Positions 48,080 to 60,734 of a DNA stretch of 64,000 nucleotides are shown here, piece by piece (the stretch's first letter is position 1; each line of letters opens with the position of its first letter). The stretch is from NCBI GenBank assembly GCA_024036415.1, contig JAMWET010006799.1, positions 124,001 through 188,000 on the forward strand, read 5' to 3'. This stretch comes from Prochilodus magdalenae. Its lineage: Eukaryota > Chordata > Actinopteri > Characiformes > Prochilodontidae. A program made the translations under genes and the position numbers. Below the pieces are notes generated by a model. That model made no database searches. It saw nothing but the letters and a program-made list of their open reading frames with translations, and had not been told where the DNA came from.

Positions 48080-48178
48080 GTGCTGTCGCTGGCCAATAAG
48101 AAGATCTGGGCTGGTTGCAGTGTGGTTGATGAAGCTTCACCCAGCACCCAGAAGTTCATGTGATGAATGTGATCAGTG
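48080..48178 (+). promoter_or_regulatory. Conserved proximal block of gene E
   Basis: CCAAT at 48093-48097 and TGTGGTT at 48121-48127, 86 and 58 bases before the ATG. Confidence 0.5.
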
Positions 48179-48953
48179 ATGGAGCCACGACGCCTCACAC
48201 TATGTAAGTAACTTTTCTTATTTCACTAAAACTAAAGTTTACTCTTATACAAGCATTGTAGCTAAGCACTGAGCTTTAAATGTATTCTTATTAAGGTCTA
48301 ATATTTGTTTCTTTTTTCTTATTTATTTTGACTTTTCTGGTAAGATATTACAGTGATGGTGACAGTATCAGTGTCTTCAACAAAAGGTACTTTATATTCT
48401 TTTCCTTAACCTGTATTAACAAGTAAACATATTCATTTTACATACATGACCAGTCAAAAGTTTAGACACACAACCTTAAAGACTCTATAGCCTTACACTT
48501 AACAGGTCCAAATGATGAGAGTCTGAAACAATACACATCCTGATATACTACATACACTATGGATGTATCACAGTATTATAGTTCATCCATATCTCCACCT
48601 CTAATATATATTTAGTTGAGCAAAAAACTTTAATATCTTTTTCTGCACAGTTCAAAAGTTCTAGTTCCCCTTTCAGTTTAGTGAATATTCATGATGGACG
48701 GACCCATAGAACTAGTATAAAAGTGCTTATGAAAATATTTTGATTAAATATCAACCTCCATTGCAGGTTAAGTTCAATTTTGGAGGTTTTTGAGGTGGAC
48801 TGTATAATTCTATGAGTGCTATTTTATGTTTGATGCCTTCACTTTTATTCTAAAGTAAAGCATTAATATAAACATTTGTAGAACCTTCCATGAGTAGTTG
48901 TGTCTAGACGTTTGATTTGTAGTGTATATAATATAATATGGATTTTATATATA

Positions 48954-49007
<54 letters not shown>

Positions 49008-52000
49008 TGTGAGTGTGTGTATGTGTTAGTTTACGGGTTCATTTTACTATGAACAAGTAAATAACAATTGCCATATATATTCACAACAAACTAAATGTTC
49101 GTTTCCCCGTAGAAATATTGGTCTTAATACATCATGTTGCTGTTTTTTTTATCAATAGATGATCCTCCTGATTTTCACCCAGCAGAGATTTTTGGAACCC
49201 CCCTTGTGAAGGTTGGGGTAAATTTACAGTTAAATTGTCATATCTTTGATAAAAGTGAATCTTCTGATCATCTCCACATGTACCTGTGTAAAAATGGTGT
49301 TGGAGTGATGATGGAACCACTTGGAAAAAGAGTTGAGCACACCTTCATTTTGAGGAATGTTTCAGAGCTGGACTCGGGAAGCTACAGCTGCGTGTACTCA
49401 GTGAACAAATACACTCTAAATAATGTGACAGCATCAGGACAAAAAACAATCCGAGTCCAGGTCACTGGTAAGGCATGTTATTTGTGTTTTCTCTAATAAC
49501 AGTGTGGTGATAAAAGAGGTTAACTAAGGTCAGGTGCATTTTCCTGAATCCACTATAACTCATATACAGCTAATAACTGCTAATATGCACTGTATTTACA
49601 CTGTGTTATTTTACCAGTATTTTACTGTACTAGCCTACAGTGCTTTGTAAACAGACTCTGGTCTGATCTACTCTAAGTACTGCTTTAAAAACTTTACAAT
49701 GGAGAATTTTATGGGTGCATGGTCACATTTGTATTCCATAACAGAGCATTTACAAACAAACAGAATGGCTGGTTAGGTAGGTTCATTAAATAGCCACAGA
49801 CTATGTGAGGTATAAAGAATCCTGGAAATACTTGTACCTTAACAAACATACCTTAAACAAGTTGTGATGAAGATTGTGATGTGCTACGTTGCTTTTAAGA
49901 ACCTTGCTTGAAGTGCACACTAGTTGTGACACATATGACCTTTTCTTTACTTTAAATGATAAAAATCAGTAATGAATTTACTCAATAATCTGTTGTGTAT
50001 GTAATGTATCTCTATATCCATATGCATTTGTTTATTGATATACAATGTCTTTTATACAGTACCAGCTGCTGACTGAGTCAAATTCACAAAAGTACTTTAA
50101 ATTCTCAAATTATTGTTTTTAGTTTATTTCAGTGATCACACAAATTTTGCCACTAAATTATTGGGTTAATCAATACTGGGAAACCCAGTTCTAGTACAGT
50201 CATAATGTAAACCTGGGGAACAATATAATATATTGCACTGTGTTAAATTAAATAAGTGATTTTTACCACAGGTGATAAACAATTATGACTGAATCAACTC
50301 AGTTATGTGATAATATCTCGCTCATTTTCTCTGTAATGAAGATGCTTTATTATCAGGTACTACACAACATCCAAATGAACTTAACAAAGGCCCGAACCAG
50401 CTCAGTGGTAAGGATTCAACACAGTGAGGGGCTATGTTTGTCTTAACCATGTTGTTCTTTTACAGTTAGAAAAAAATTAGAAAATTTATAATTTTGTCAT
50501 TCTCACTTTCTCAATGAACATATTTTCTGTCTACTTACAATTTGGATTTTTTTCTATATAGATCATATACTCTAGTGGTAGTAGACAGTACACTTTGAGG
50601 CAGTGCTTATTAAGATCACCTTCCCAAGAACAAGATATCAGATGCAAGTAACTGTAATCTGGTGCACCAGGCTATGTCAAAACACATACGAGTTCTAACT
50701 GATCAGAGTCTAAAACAATAAGAATCCTGACATACCACATATACTCTTGAACATAACAGTGACACAGTTCTGGTCAGTGGTAAAATCATTTCACATTATG
50801 AATCAATAAATAAAATGACAAATCATTTCTATGCAATTTGCGACCAATTTTATTGGTCTGTTCATTATGGATATTCACTAATTTAAAAGGGGAACTAGAG
50901 CTTTTAAAATGTGCCAAAAAGAGAAACAAGTTTTTTGTTGTTGTTTATTTGCAACCTAATATAAACTGTATTAGACATGGTGATATGGTAAATATATAAT
51001 CTTGTGATACATCAAATATAAGAAAAGAAAAAGAAAGTTTCGGCAGCCTTGTTCATTTTCCTGATTTATCTTTATAAAGCATTGATTGTTTGGATAAAAA
51101 AAATCTGTTAAATCAATCATATAGGGGACAAACACAGTGATATTTGAGAAGTGAAATGAAGTTTATATGATTTACAGAAAGTGTGCAATAATTGGGTAAA
51201 CAAAAGTAGGCAGGTGCATAAATTTGGGGACTGTTGTCATTTTATTGATTTCAAAACCTTTAGAACTAATTATTGGAACTCAAATTTGGTTTGGTAAGTT
51301 CAGTGACCCTTGACCTCCATACACAGGTGACTCCAATTATGAGAAAGGGTATTTGAGGGAGGCAATTGTAAGATTTTTCTCCTCTTTGCATCTTCTCTGA
51401 AGAGTCGCACCATGGGAGTCTCAACTTTCAAATGATCTGAAAACAAAGATTGTTCACCAGCATGGTTTAGGGGAAGGATACAGAAAGCTCTCTCAGAGAT
51501 TTCAGCTTTCAGACTCCACTGTGAGAAACATTGTGAGGAAATGGAAGACCACAGGCACAGTTCAAGTCAAGGCTCGCAGTGGCAGACCAAAAAAATTTCG
51601 AATAAACAGAAGCGAATGTTGAGAACAGTCAGAGTCAACCCACAGACCAGCACCAAAGACCTACAACATGATCTCGCTGCTGATGGAGTCACTGTGCATC
51701 ATTCAACTATTCGGCGCACTTTACACAAGGAGATGCTGTATGGGAGAGGAATGCAGAGGAAGCCTTTTCTCCGCCCACATCACAAACAGAGCCGCCTGAG
51801 GTATGCTAAAGCACATTTGGACAAGCCAGCTCCATTTTGGAATAAGATGCTGTGGACTGATGAAACTAAAATAAGAGTTATTTGGGCATAACAAGGGCCG
51901 TTATGCATGGAGGAAAAAGAACACAGCACTCCAAGAAAAACACCTGCTACCTACAGTAAAATTTGGTGGTGGTTCCATCATGCTGTGGGGCTGTGTGGCC

Positions 52001-55000
52001 AGTACAGGGACTGGGAATCTTGTTAAAGTTGAGGGACGCATGGATTCCAATCAATATCAGCAGATTCTGGAGACCAATGTCCAGGCATAGCTGAAGCTGC
52101 ACCGGGGCTGGATCTTCCAACAAGACAATGACCCTAAACACTGCTCAAAATCTACTAATGCATTCATGCAGAGGAACAAGTACAACGTTCTGGAATGGCC
52201 ATCTCAGTCCCCAGACCTGAATATTATTGAAAATCTGTGGTGTCACTTAAAGAGCTATCCATGCTCGGAAACCATCAAACCTGAATGAACTAGAGATGTT
52301 TTGTAAAGAAGAATGGTCTAAAATACCTTCAGCCACAATCCAGACTCTCATTAGAAGCTATAGGAAGCGTTTAGAGGCTGTTATTTCTGCGAAAGGAGAA
52401 TCTGCTAAATATCGAATTAAGGTTTTTTTTTGGTGCCCAAATTTATGCACCTGCCTAATTTTGTTTAGACAATTATTGCACACTTTCTATAATTCATATA
52501 AACTTCATTGCACTTCTCAAATATCACTGTGTTTGTCCCCTATATGATATATTTAACTGAATTTTTTATCCAAACAATCAATCAAAAAGGTAAATCAGGA
52601 AAATTGACAAGGCTGCCCAAACTTTCGCACCCCACTGTAACATGTTAACTTAATTGTTAATGTATTACTTCATGTTAATAAGTCAATACTCATTGTTTGT
52701 TTTTATAAATAGTCTAGGAGAAGATATGTTATTAATTCAGATTTTGTAAATGTTCTGCCAGCAGTTTCTAGGAAAACCATTTTGGTTATACTTCTAGTGC
52801 TGCTGCTGGTTGTGATACTTTTCCTTGGAAGGAATCATATCAGAGCCAGAATATTTACAAGTACGTATGACTGTATTACTTCCGCTAAGCAGCACTGAGG
52901 TGTTCATTTCCAGTGTATTAAAAAAGACGTATGACACATGCCAGCACAGTTACCCTCCACATCTCCATGAACCCTCTCCTCAAAGCATAATAGCAGTGTC
53001 CTAATACACACGTTAGGAGGAACTGTATCAACCAATCAGAGCTTAATGTGAGACAAATGTGTAACACACCATGACCGTCACATTCTCAGGCCTTTCTCTA
53101 TAAACACGTTTACTGGAAATGCATTTTAGGAAGACTGTCCACAAATAACTGACCAGTAAAATTCGTTTGTTATTTTTGTAGTTGCAGAGTTGTTCCAGCG
53201 CCAAGGACAAAGGTACATTACGCATGTACTCAGTGGTATAACATATGACTGCAGTGCTTCCCTACCCTGTTCTGAATGATGAGTAGTTTTTATGTTGAGT
53301 TTCAACCACAGCTCACATTTTTAATCATCACATTATTAGTCATTCAGACGCAGCACAACATTTACTAACATGTACTTTGAAGAATCAGCAGCTAGTCATG
53401 TACCCACTGACAAAACAACCATGCATATTAAGTGGCAGTCTGGCTTTTAGTTTCAACCCATAAAAATGACTGGCTATGAGAAAGTCTTAGTCCTGAGGAC
53501 TCTGTTCTACTTGTCATACATGCATGCCACAGCATCACTGTCTATTAATAATGGTGCATAGAAAAGGGGACAAGTTGCACTTAAGTTATTATAGTGATTT
53601 ATTGTGCAAAATTTTGAAATGGTGAATATTTACATTGCATGAACCCAACATAGACATGTTCATCTTGTAACAGACATTATATATCATACTCTCCACTTTT
53701 CTTCAGAGACTTCTTAAGCTTCTTTCTGAATGGTATTCTATAGTATAGACAATATATTGTCTATTATCTCTCTCGCAATAATATTGATTGATCGTAAAAC
53801 TTTGTTTGTTCAGTGTGTTTCAAATATCTCAATAATGTCTTTATTTAAACAAATAAATCACAATTAGACATCTTGGCCAGATCATTCACCCCAGTCCTGG
53901 ATTACCCTCATGCCTACTCACTTTAACATCTTGTCCATTAACAAGTTTGTTGGGCGAGGTGAGCACAGGTCAATTCATTGTCATCTTTACAGAATAAAAG
54001 TCTTTTTTCTCTCTTTTAGTGGACAGGATAATAATACAGAGCTATGTGAAGGTAAGTTTCTATATTGTGTTATATTAGTTATATAGTATGTGGTATAAAA
54101 GAGCTGTGAACTGTTCATGTGGTTTTACTCTCTATTTTAGGAGGTGTCTCAGAACGAGTGAACAGGTACATTTTATTGTGATGTCATATACAAATATGAA
54201 TACCTTTCTAAAATATTGAAAATGTAAAAGATGTACATGTAATTATAAGCCTGATCTTATTTTATAATATTATTACAGGGAAGAATCACTTGATGACATG
54301 TGTGAATACGCCACAATACCTGACTTAAAAGGTAAACTCAGTTACTCACACTACATGTGGTCTACCTGAATATACTGTCCCAGGGGAAAACAAGTTCACT
54401 CCAAAAAGGCGGCTTTGTAAGAGAGAGAAGGTTAATGTACAGGGAGTGTACATTAACAGTGTGAGAGTTTTTCATCTGTACAGGTATGACATTGGTGTGG
54501 TTGGTGTGGCTCAGCTCATAACAATATTACCTGCCAGGGGGCTACCACCTCATGGGGGAGACAGTGGTTTGATTCCTAGTCTGGGTAATTATGCTGTGCT
54601 GCACCAATAAGAGTCCCTGGGCAAGACTCCTAACACTACACTGGCCTATAAATATGATATTGCCCTATAATGTAAAAGACAGCTGTTGACAACAGCAAAA
54701 CTTGCAAAACTAATGGTAATACATTTTTTGTGTGTGTGTGTGTGTTTATTATACTTCTTTTTTTTTTAATAATTATAATTTAGTCAGTTCATTAGTCTAC
54801 ACATCAGAAATATTTAATAAAAAAAGCTATTAAAAAATCTTGTTTTATTCACAGTTCACAAGACAAATCCAGTATATGTTTGGTAAGTAACTTCGTCTTC
54901 TAGGTGCAGATACCTAGTCCTGCATTAAAGAACAAGTCTTAAAACATTAATGAAAGTGTACACATAATTGATCTCATTTCTCTCCCTCTAGTAATGCAGA

Positions 55001-55366
55001 CAGTGGGACGTATAGTCTGGCTAATGACAGTGCGGTATACAGCTTAGTACAGTATTCTGGTATGTATATGTATGTTGGGTTATGTACTGGTCATATAGAC
55101 ATACATGTAAAAGTGGGCAATGAGTGCAGTCATAACCGCATTGTGTGTCTTTTATAATAAAATATTTGAACTGTATTAAACAGCTGCTTTCATGGATGCT
55201 GATAGAGGTTCTGGGTACAGTGAAGATCACTAAGCTCTCTGTTGTTGGTGTTTTTCCTCCAGACGTGAAGACCACGTCTAAACAACCTGCTGTAGAAGCT
55301 GTTTATGGAAAAGTACAGAAGAAGAAAAAGGCAAAGGCTTATGATGATTCCTTCATGTATGAATAA
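48179..55366 (+). CDS. Gene E: long-tailed Ig-domain receptor, ITIM-like tail
   Basis: Exons: 48179-48203, 48345-48386, 49159-49467, 50342-50407, 52762-52860, 53188-53212, 54020-54051, 54141-54165, 54279-54331, 54855-54882, 54992-55059, 55263-55366; about 291 residues. Signal peptide about 1-22, Ig 23-125, one stalk exon (the second is reduced to a relic at 50749), TM about 154-170 ([16 protein letters not shown]), tail with CEYATI (Y218), PVYVC (Y233), TYSLA (Y242), AVYSLV (Y251) and AVYGKV (Y272). The last two match the Y-x-x-V core but have alanine at -2 where gene C has valine, so they are weaker ITIMs. The eighth exon lacks 12 nt (VTQA) in frame. A Tc1 transposon sits in the intron before the TM exon. 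Likely inhibitory; ligand unknown. Confidence 0.82.
48956..49026. repeat. (GT)n microsatellite
   Basis: More than 20 GT units plus imperfect units, in the intron before the gene E Ig exon; shorter GT runs occur at the same place in A, B and D. Confidence 0.97.
49159..49467 (+). CDS. Gene E Ig-domain exon
   Basis: Complete 309-nt phase 1-1 domain. It reads [19 protein letters not shown] (NYS sequon lost as in C) and NVTASG (NVT sequon gained as in C), pointing to a close C-E relationship. Confidence 0.85.
50749..50779 (+). pseudogene. Relic of the second stalk exon in gene E
   Basis: GAACATAACAGTGACACAG and GGTCAGTGGTAAAATC resemble the end of the exon kept in A and C (AACAGTGACCCAGTACAGCTC). 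The first 50 bases with the SVTEHPQK codons and the acceptor are missing. Confidence 0.6.
51030..52637 (+). mobile_element. Tc1-type transposon in gene E
   Basis: Ends are long inverted repeats: GGCAGCCTTG...TCATATAGGGGACAAACACAG on the left and the complement on the right, ending CACCCCACTG at 52637 followed by TA. The outermost left bases are altered. The inside carries a broken transposase gene. It lies in the intron before the transmembrane exon, sense with the host gene. Confidence 0.85.
51412..52420 (+). pseudogene. Tc1 transposase pseudogene
   Basis: In three frames: [19 protein letters not shown] and [17 protein letters not shown] (helix-turn-helix), ARSGRPKK (GRP hook), [26 protein letters not shown] (first D), then after a shift [26 protein letters not shown] (second D) and [11 protein letters not shown] (E). 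An extra base after the ATG, one in the A run at 51594 and one missing near 51892, plus an in-frame TAG at about 52088, make it inactive. Confidence 0.85.
54490..54655 (+). mobile_element. tRNA-derived SINE in a gene E intron
   Basis: Same element and same intron as 27650-27853 in gene C (GGTTGGTGTGGCTCAGC, GTTTGATTCCTAGTCTGGG). It was inserted before C and E separated. The L2-like tail is lost here. Confidence 0.7.
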
Positions 55367-56404
55367 TTATATAAGCAATCGTGTGGGTTATTAAGTAATG
55401 TCAGGCCCCCTCCTGGCCTGTCCTGTAATGCTTAACACTCAGCACATTGATTCTTTAATGGACTTCAACTCCCAGAATTCCCCAGGAGAGTGATACTCAC
55501 CTCCTCTACAGGATTCAATCATGAACCATTCTTGATGTCATGGTCACCAGAGTACTGAACCGTTACATCTGTATACAAACACCACAAAGCTCTTTAGAGG
55601 TCCTTTGGCTATATTGCAAATGGTGTACTACATACTACTTGTGTACTAAATCTACCTAAAAACTTGTACATGTGTTGTAGAACATCTAGGATATATATTT
55701 GTGCTGCACCCCATCATGCACTGCAGCCTCTTGGCCTGGTTCAGCTGAATAAAATGGCGGCCGGTAACACTAGGGAGCAGTCAACTCCAAGTATAAATGT
55801 GAGTGTAGTGATTGTAGCAGGATATGTTTTCATCAGAATGAGCCTCAGAAAGTTTAAACAAACAGGTCTGAAGATTAATAAGATGAACTCGCTTTGGAGG
55901 TTCAGCTCTAGAGTGAAATACCTGAGGCTGGCTAACAGCTAGGCTAAACGTATTTCCAGTGAACTCAGCACTGTTAGCAGCAGCTAGCTCTAAACAGTAA
56001 TAACAGCTCTGAGGTAAATCTGAGGTAACTGGTCATCTGGCTGTATTACTATACTCCTCTGTAGGTCAGAACTGGTTACTGCACTGTTTACTACACACAG
56101 GGGGCGTATACAGTAGGCTGTACATACTACTGTAGTATACAGTGTACAGTATAGTAGTGTGTGATTTCTAATACAGCCTTTGTTTCCAGCAGTGTACTGA
56201 GTGACTGCTGTTTTCCTGTTTGGTGTTTTTGAACCTTTTATTGTTTCTGACTATTGTTTCTGTTTCACTACCTTCTGATCTGGCTTTGTTTGATGTGTCT
56301 TTTAGTCTTCTTGGTTTTTTTTTTTCTGGTTACACTGGTCTCAGGTTTTGACCATTGCCTGCTTTAATACTGCATTGTTGGATCGACCTTTTGTTATTAA
56401 AATC
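55367..56404 (+). other. 3' UTR and flank of gene E
   Basis: Homologous to 28625-29560 after gene C. It has about 100 extra bases near 55665-55765 including ATGGCGGCCGG. No exon is seen. Confidence 0.5.
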
Positions 56405-56405
56405 A

Positions 56406-56711
56406 GATATTCATGAAATTAACATTCCTATCCTCGTATTCTACGATGACAGTTCTCTTGTTCACTGGGCTAGAAATGTGACTGATTGGCATGATCAACA
56501 TTCACACATCTGGACTGATCCACAAAACCCCCAGATTCAAATTCCTTTTGGAAATATGTGGGACATCCTAGAACAACTAGTGTACAATCATAGCTGTTAC
56601 TGGTGCTCAAAGAGCAATTATAGACTAGGTATGTTTCAATCACAGGTGACTAATTCAATCCCAGGTGAGCTTATATGGATATTAAATTCACTGATTATGA
56701 TTAAACAATGA
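56406..56711 (+). other. Unrecognised open frame after gene E
   Basis: About 100 codons in one frame where the C flank has an AT-rich stretch. The translation is not low-complexity: it has ARNVTDWHDQHSHIWTDP, QIPFGNMWDILEQL and NHSCYWCSK, with an NVT sequon, an NHS sequon and a C-x-x-C. No start codon belongs to it clearly and no family is recognised. It may be the coding part of a mobile element. Confidence 0.3.
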
Positions 56712-57059
56712 ACAGAAATAACTGAAATAACTAATAGCTTAGCAAACTTATTAATTAAATGTGCAGAGTATCTTTTTTTTTACATTTTGTTTTTGAGGGA
56801 AAGAGTAAAGACATCAGGAAAACAAGAAAACAGGACGAATCCAATGAAACACATGGCCTAAACTATGTTTGGTCACAAATACAACAAAAACAACACCTAA
56901 ATAAATAACTAAACAAATACATTAATAAAAGAACATACTCAGATTATGAGATTATATGTGCACAGCATATCAATAAAAAATAAAAATGATGGGACTGCTC
57001 ACTATAAAACAGATCCACTCCAAGAAATAAACTTATGTGCAATGTCTTTGCCCTGGAAT
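56712..57059. other. AT-rich stretch without recognised features
   Basis: Only A-rich simple sequence is visible (for example near 56880-56930). No exon, repeat end or regulatory site could be supported. Confidence 0.4.
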
Positions 57060-57885
57060 TAGATTAGATTAGATTCAACTTTGTCATTGTGCAGAGTACA
57101 GGTACAGAGCCAATGAAATGCAGTTAGCATCTAACCAGAAGTGCAAGTACAGTATTATTTACATAAAGAGCCGTAATAATAAATATATACACATAATATA
57201 AGCATATCTATATACATATATATTAATGTATAAGAGCAGCATTTACAAATGAGTGTAACTGTAGGAGTAGTGCAAGTAGACAGTATGTACACAATTAAAA
57301 TAACATCTGAGGTAGAGATAATATGAGAACAGTATGTAAACATGAGTGTACAGTATGTAAACATGAGTATACAGTAGGCTTGGTGATGAATAAAGTGCAT
57401 TAACAGTACAGGATGTGCGAGGATGCAGTAGAGGGAGTGCAATGTAAATTAAAGTGTCCGTGCAGCGTTCATGAGACACACAACCTCATGAAAAAAAACT
57501 GTTCTTAAGTCTGCTGGTGCGGGAGCGGAGGCTCCTGTAGCGCCTGCCAGATGGGAGGAGGGTGAAAAGACCATGATTCTGGTGGGAAACGTCCTTGATG
57601 ATATTCCTCGCCCTGCCCAGGCAGAGCTTATGATAGATGTCCTGAATGGTGGGTAACTGGATGCCTGTGATGCGTTGAGCCATTTTCACCACCCGCTGAA
57701 GTGCCTTGCGGTCAGCAGCGCAGCAGTTGCCGTACCATACAGAGATGCCATTGGTGAGTATGCTCTTAATGGTACAGCGGTAAAAGTTCACCAGGATCCT
57801 GGGAGACAGGTGAACTTTCTTGAGGCTCCGAAGGAAGTAAAGGCGCTGCTGCACCTTTTTGACCAGAACTGAGGAGTTCAGAGAA
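57060..57885 (-). mobile_element. Antisense LINE 3' end
   Basis: The left edge carries (TTAGA)n and TTCAACTTTGTCATTGTGCAG, the usual 3' end of this fish LINE. The minus-strand coding end (57486-57885) reads VQQRLYFLRSLKKVHLSP, FYRCTIKSILTNGISVWYG, RKALQRVVKMAQRITG, QDIYHKLCLGRARNI and HGLFTLLPSGRRYRSLRSR. This is the C-terminal region of the jockey/CR1-type ORF2, 5' truncated. Confidence 0.85.
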
Positions 57886-58576
57886 TGCATCTTTAAATAA
57901 ACTAGGTATAAACTAGGTATTCCTCCAAGATTCTTACCCCATAATAACATGACACTAATGTGTTTATTGGTTCTTATAGATGTGGTATTAATAGGAAGTG
58001 TAACCAAACACTGTTTTGTCAAAATGTTCACTGGACACAAACATACACAAAGATATCCATTGAGGCTCCAATTTACTCCACTAGGTGTCAAAATAAAATC
58101 TCATGAAACATCATCAACATGATCATGTAGGTCACAGTAAGTCAGCATAAACTCATAATAATAAGGCCTGTACTGTATATAATCATATATGATAAGTAGT
58201 GCTGAAAAGAATAAAAACATGCATTAGCACACATGTATCATTATGGCTGTAAATGGTTTAAAGGTTGAAGGCTGTTGTGGTGATTGCTTAGTGAAAGTGA
58301 AATCTGCATCTGGTGAGATGAGAGCTATGTGGCCCACGGGAGATATAAAACAGCTACAGAATACTTTTCATCTTAAAATAAACTGGAACTAAAATGATAA
58401 AATTAACTTGAATTAACTTATTTAGTAGTCCCTTTCATATGAATGTGATATTGGCCAATATCTTTTTCTTTTTAGTCTACTCAAGTTGTTTTTTCCTAGA
58501 ATGTAGGCCTAACATGTCTATCACCACTTGTAGGTTCTGCTGGAAGATTACATCTTTGAGAATTATTTGTTTATAA
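57886..58576 (+). other. Left part of the gene F upstream block
   Basis: From about 58200 it matches the B and D upstream blocks (CATGCATTAGCACACATG, GAGATGAGAGC near 58316, GGCCAATATC near 58453). The earlier part is unrecognised. No gene seen. Confidence 0.5.
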
Positions 58577-58667
58577 TTAAATATAATTAAAACTCTGCAA
58601 ACGTCAATCCGCAGTCTTTTTCCTGACAAAAAGCTTCGCCCATTCAACAAGAATTAAGCAAGGCCTG

Positions 58668-59890
58668 TTGTTAGGTCAACATCACCAGACTGTGGAAGCT
58701 TTGGCTAAGCAACAATCCGAACAACAGGCTCAGTTGACGCAAATAGTAACTAGTCTGCAGGATATTTCTGCGCAGTTGGCCCAATTACGGCTACCGGTTC
58801 GGAACCTCCTCCTCCTTCCCCAGCACCTGGTTCTTTCTCGGTCAGTCAACCGGACAAATTTGATGGTACCCCTAAATTGTGTAGTGGTTTTCTGTTGCAA
58901 TGTTCTATCTGCTTCGCTCACTCTCCTCCCCGCTCAGATACAGTGGGGAGAACAAGTATTTGATACACTGCTGATTTTTCAGGTTTTCCCACTTGCAAAG
59001 CATGTAGAAGACTGTAATTTTTATCATAGGTACTCTTCAACTGTGAGTGATGGAATCTAAAACAAAAATCCAGAAAAATACATTGTATGATTTTTAAATA
59101 ATTAATTTCCATTTTATTGTGGGAAATAAGTATTTGATACACCAGAAAAAGAAACTTAATATTTGGTACAGAAACCTTTGTTTGAGATGAGACGTTTCCT
59201 GTAGTTCTTGACAAGGTTTGCACACACTGCAGCAGGGATTTTGGCCCACTCCTCCATACAGATCTCCTCCAGAGCCTTCAGGTTTCGTGGCTGTCGCTGG
59301 GCGAAGAATTACAGTCTTCTACATGCTTTGCAAGTGGGAAAACCTGAAAAATCAGCAGTGTATCAAATACTTGTTCTCCCCACTGTAGTTCCCGCATTGC
59401 TTACGTGGTCTCCCTACTCAAGGGAGAGGCCCTCGACTGGGCTAACGCTGTCTTGTCGACTTATGAGAGGGGAACCTATACGGATTTTATTCGGGATTTC
59501 AGAGCTGTGTTTGATCACCCTGACGAGGGTAGAGAAACTGGTGATCAACGGTTCCAGCTCCAGGAAGGATCCCGGTCAGTGGCTCAGTACGCCTTAGCGT
59601 TCCGCACTATAGCGGCAGGCTGTGGTTGGAACGAAACAGCACTTCGAACCGCCTACCGCAATGGATTAAATCTGGACATAAGCAAGGAACTGGCGTACCG
59701 GATTGATTGCCTATCTCTGGAGGAGCTGATTGCTTTGACCATTCGTCTTGATCAACTCAAACAAGGGTCTACACCTGCGTCTCGACGACCCACTGCTGCC
59801 TGCACAATGCCTTCCACTCCCTGCCGCTCCTGGGACCAGACTTCACCGCCAGCAGTGGTGAGTAGCCCCGCTGCGGGGATGGTTACGAAA
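58668..59890 (+). pseudogene. Gypsy gag remnant
   Basis: Starts GQHHQTVEALAKQQ with a glutamine-rich coiled stretch to LAQLRLP, then (frame changed) KFDGTPKLCSGFLLQC. After the MITE it resumes YVVSLLKGEALDWANAVL, FRAVFDHPDEGRETG, SVAQYALAFRTIAAGCGWN and LIALTIRLDQLKQG, the typical Gypsy capsid region. No zinc knuckle is seen. Confidence 0.75.
58941..59385. mobile_element. Tc1-like MITE nested in gag
   Basis: 445 bases with inverted ends CAGTGGGGAGAACAAGTATT and the complement ending at CTCCCCACTG, each continuing for about 80 bases. TA flanks at 58939-58940 and 59386-59387. Removing it with one TA restores the gag frame (PPRSD to RIAYVVSLL), proving insertion into an existing Gypsy copy. Confidence 0.9.
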
Positions 59891-59931
59891 TCCTTCATGA
59901 TTCTGGTGACTTTGTATTATCAGACTGTTTC

Positions 59932-60444
59932 GTGTGTTTCCCAGCCCTAATTGACTCCGGGGCAGAGGGTAATTTTATTCATGCCCGTGTGGCTACGCAG
60001 CTAGGACTACCTGTCCACGAAATCAAGAGACCTCTACGTCTGTCCACGGTTGATGGGGACCCCGTGAGGAGAGGTATTGTTTCCCGCATCACCGCGCCTG
60101 TGACTATGGATGCCAGCACGCTGCACAAGGAGAAATTGTTTTTTGTTTTAGACACTGCTGAATACGCTGTCATTCTTGGCCTATCCTGGCTACAGACTCA
60201 TGATCCCTCCATTACCTGGACTAATCGTGAGATCATTTCTTGGTCACAACATTGTTTTAAACATTGTATATTGTTTCCCTGCCTTTCTGTGTCTTTCACC
60301 TCTGTTGAAAGTCCTGATCAATCTCCCGTGTGTATTCCTCCCGAGTATTCTGACTTGGCAGGGGTGTTTGATAAGGCTAAAGCTACTAAAAAAAATATTA
60401 AAACTCCCCACATAAAGGAGCATATGATTGTGCCATTGAATTAA
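59932..60444 (+). pseudogene. Gypsy protease and start of reverse transcriptase
   Basis: Aspartic protease motif ALIDSGAEGNFIH at the start (D-S-G catalytic triad), GLPVHEIKRPLRL, then AVILGLSWLQTHDPSITW, the usual protease end. Then PPEYSDLAGVFDKAKATK leads into reverse transcriptase. The frame ends at 60444. A transposon protease gene, no longer part of a complete polyprotein. Confidence 0.75.
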
Positions 60445-60734
60445 TAAATGAAAACAAATTCCACCGAAGTAGCGGATTTAACCGCTTACGCAGGCTGAGG
60501 ATGATGCATTTGTAGGAATATTATTTAACAGGAAGCCCTGGCCCAGGGCTAACATCCCCGCCCATCTACTTTCATCCCGCTTGGCCGCCAGGTTATGTTT
60601 TTTATTAAGAAAAAAAGATGGCCGTCTCAGACCCTTGTATAGACTATCATAGGTCTTAATTCTAAATAACTAAAAGCAATCTGCATTTCCTCCTCCCGTT
60701 AGTTCCTACTGCTGCGGAACAACTGTAATTCACC

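Noticed and set aside
57155..57442. 95-codon minus-strand frame
   Set aside because: It lies in the LINE 3' UTR and consists of Y-, T- and H-rich low-complexity repeats.
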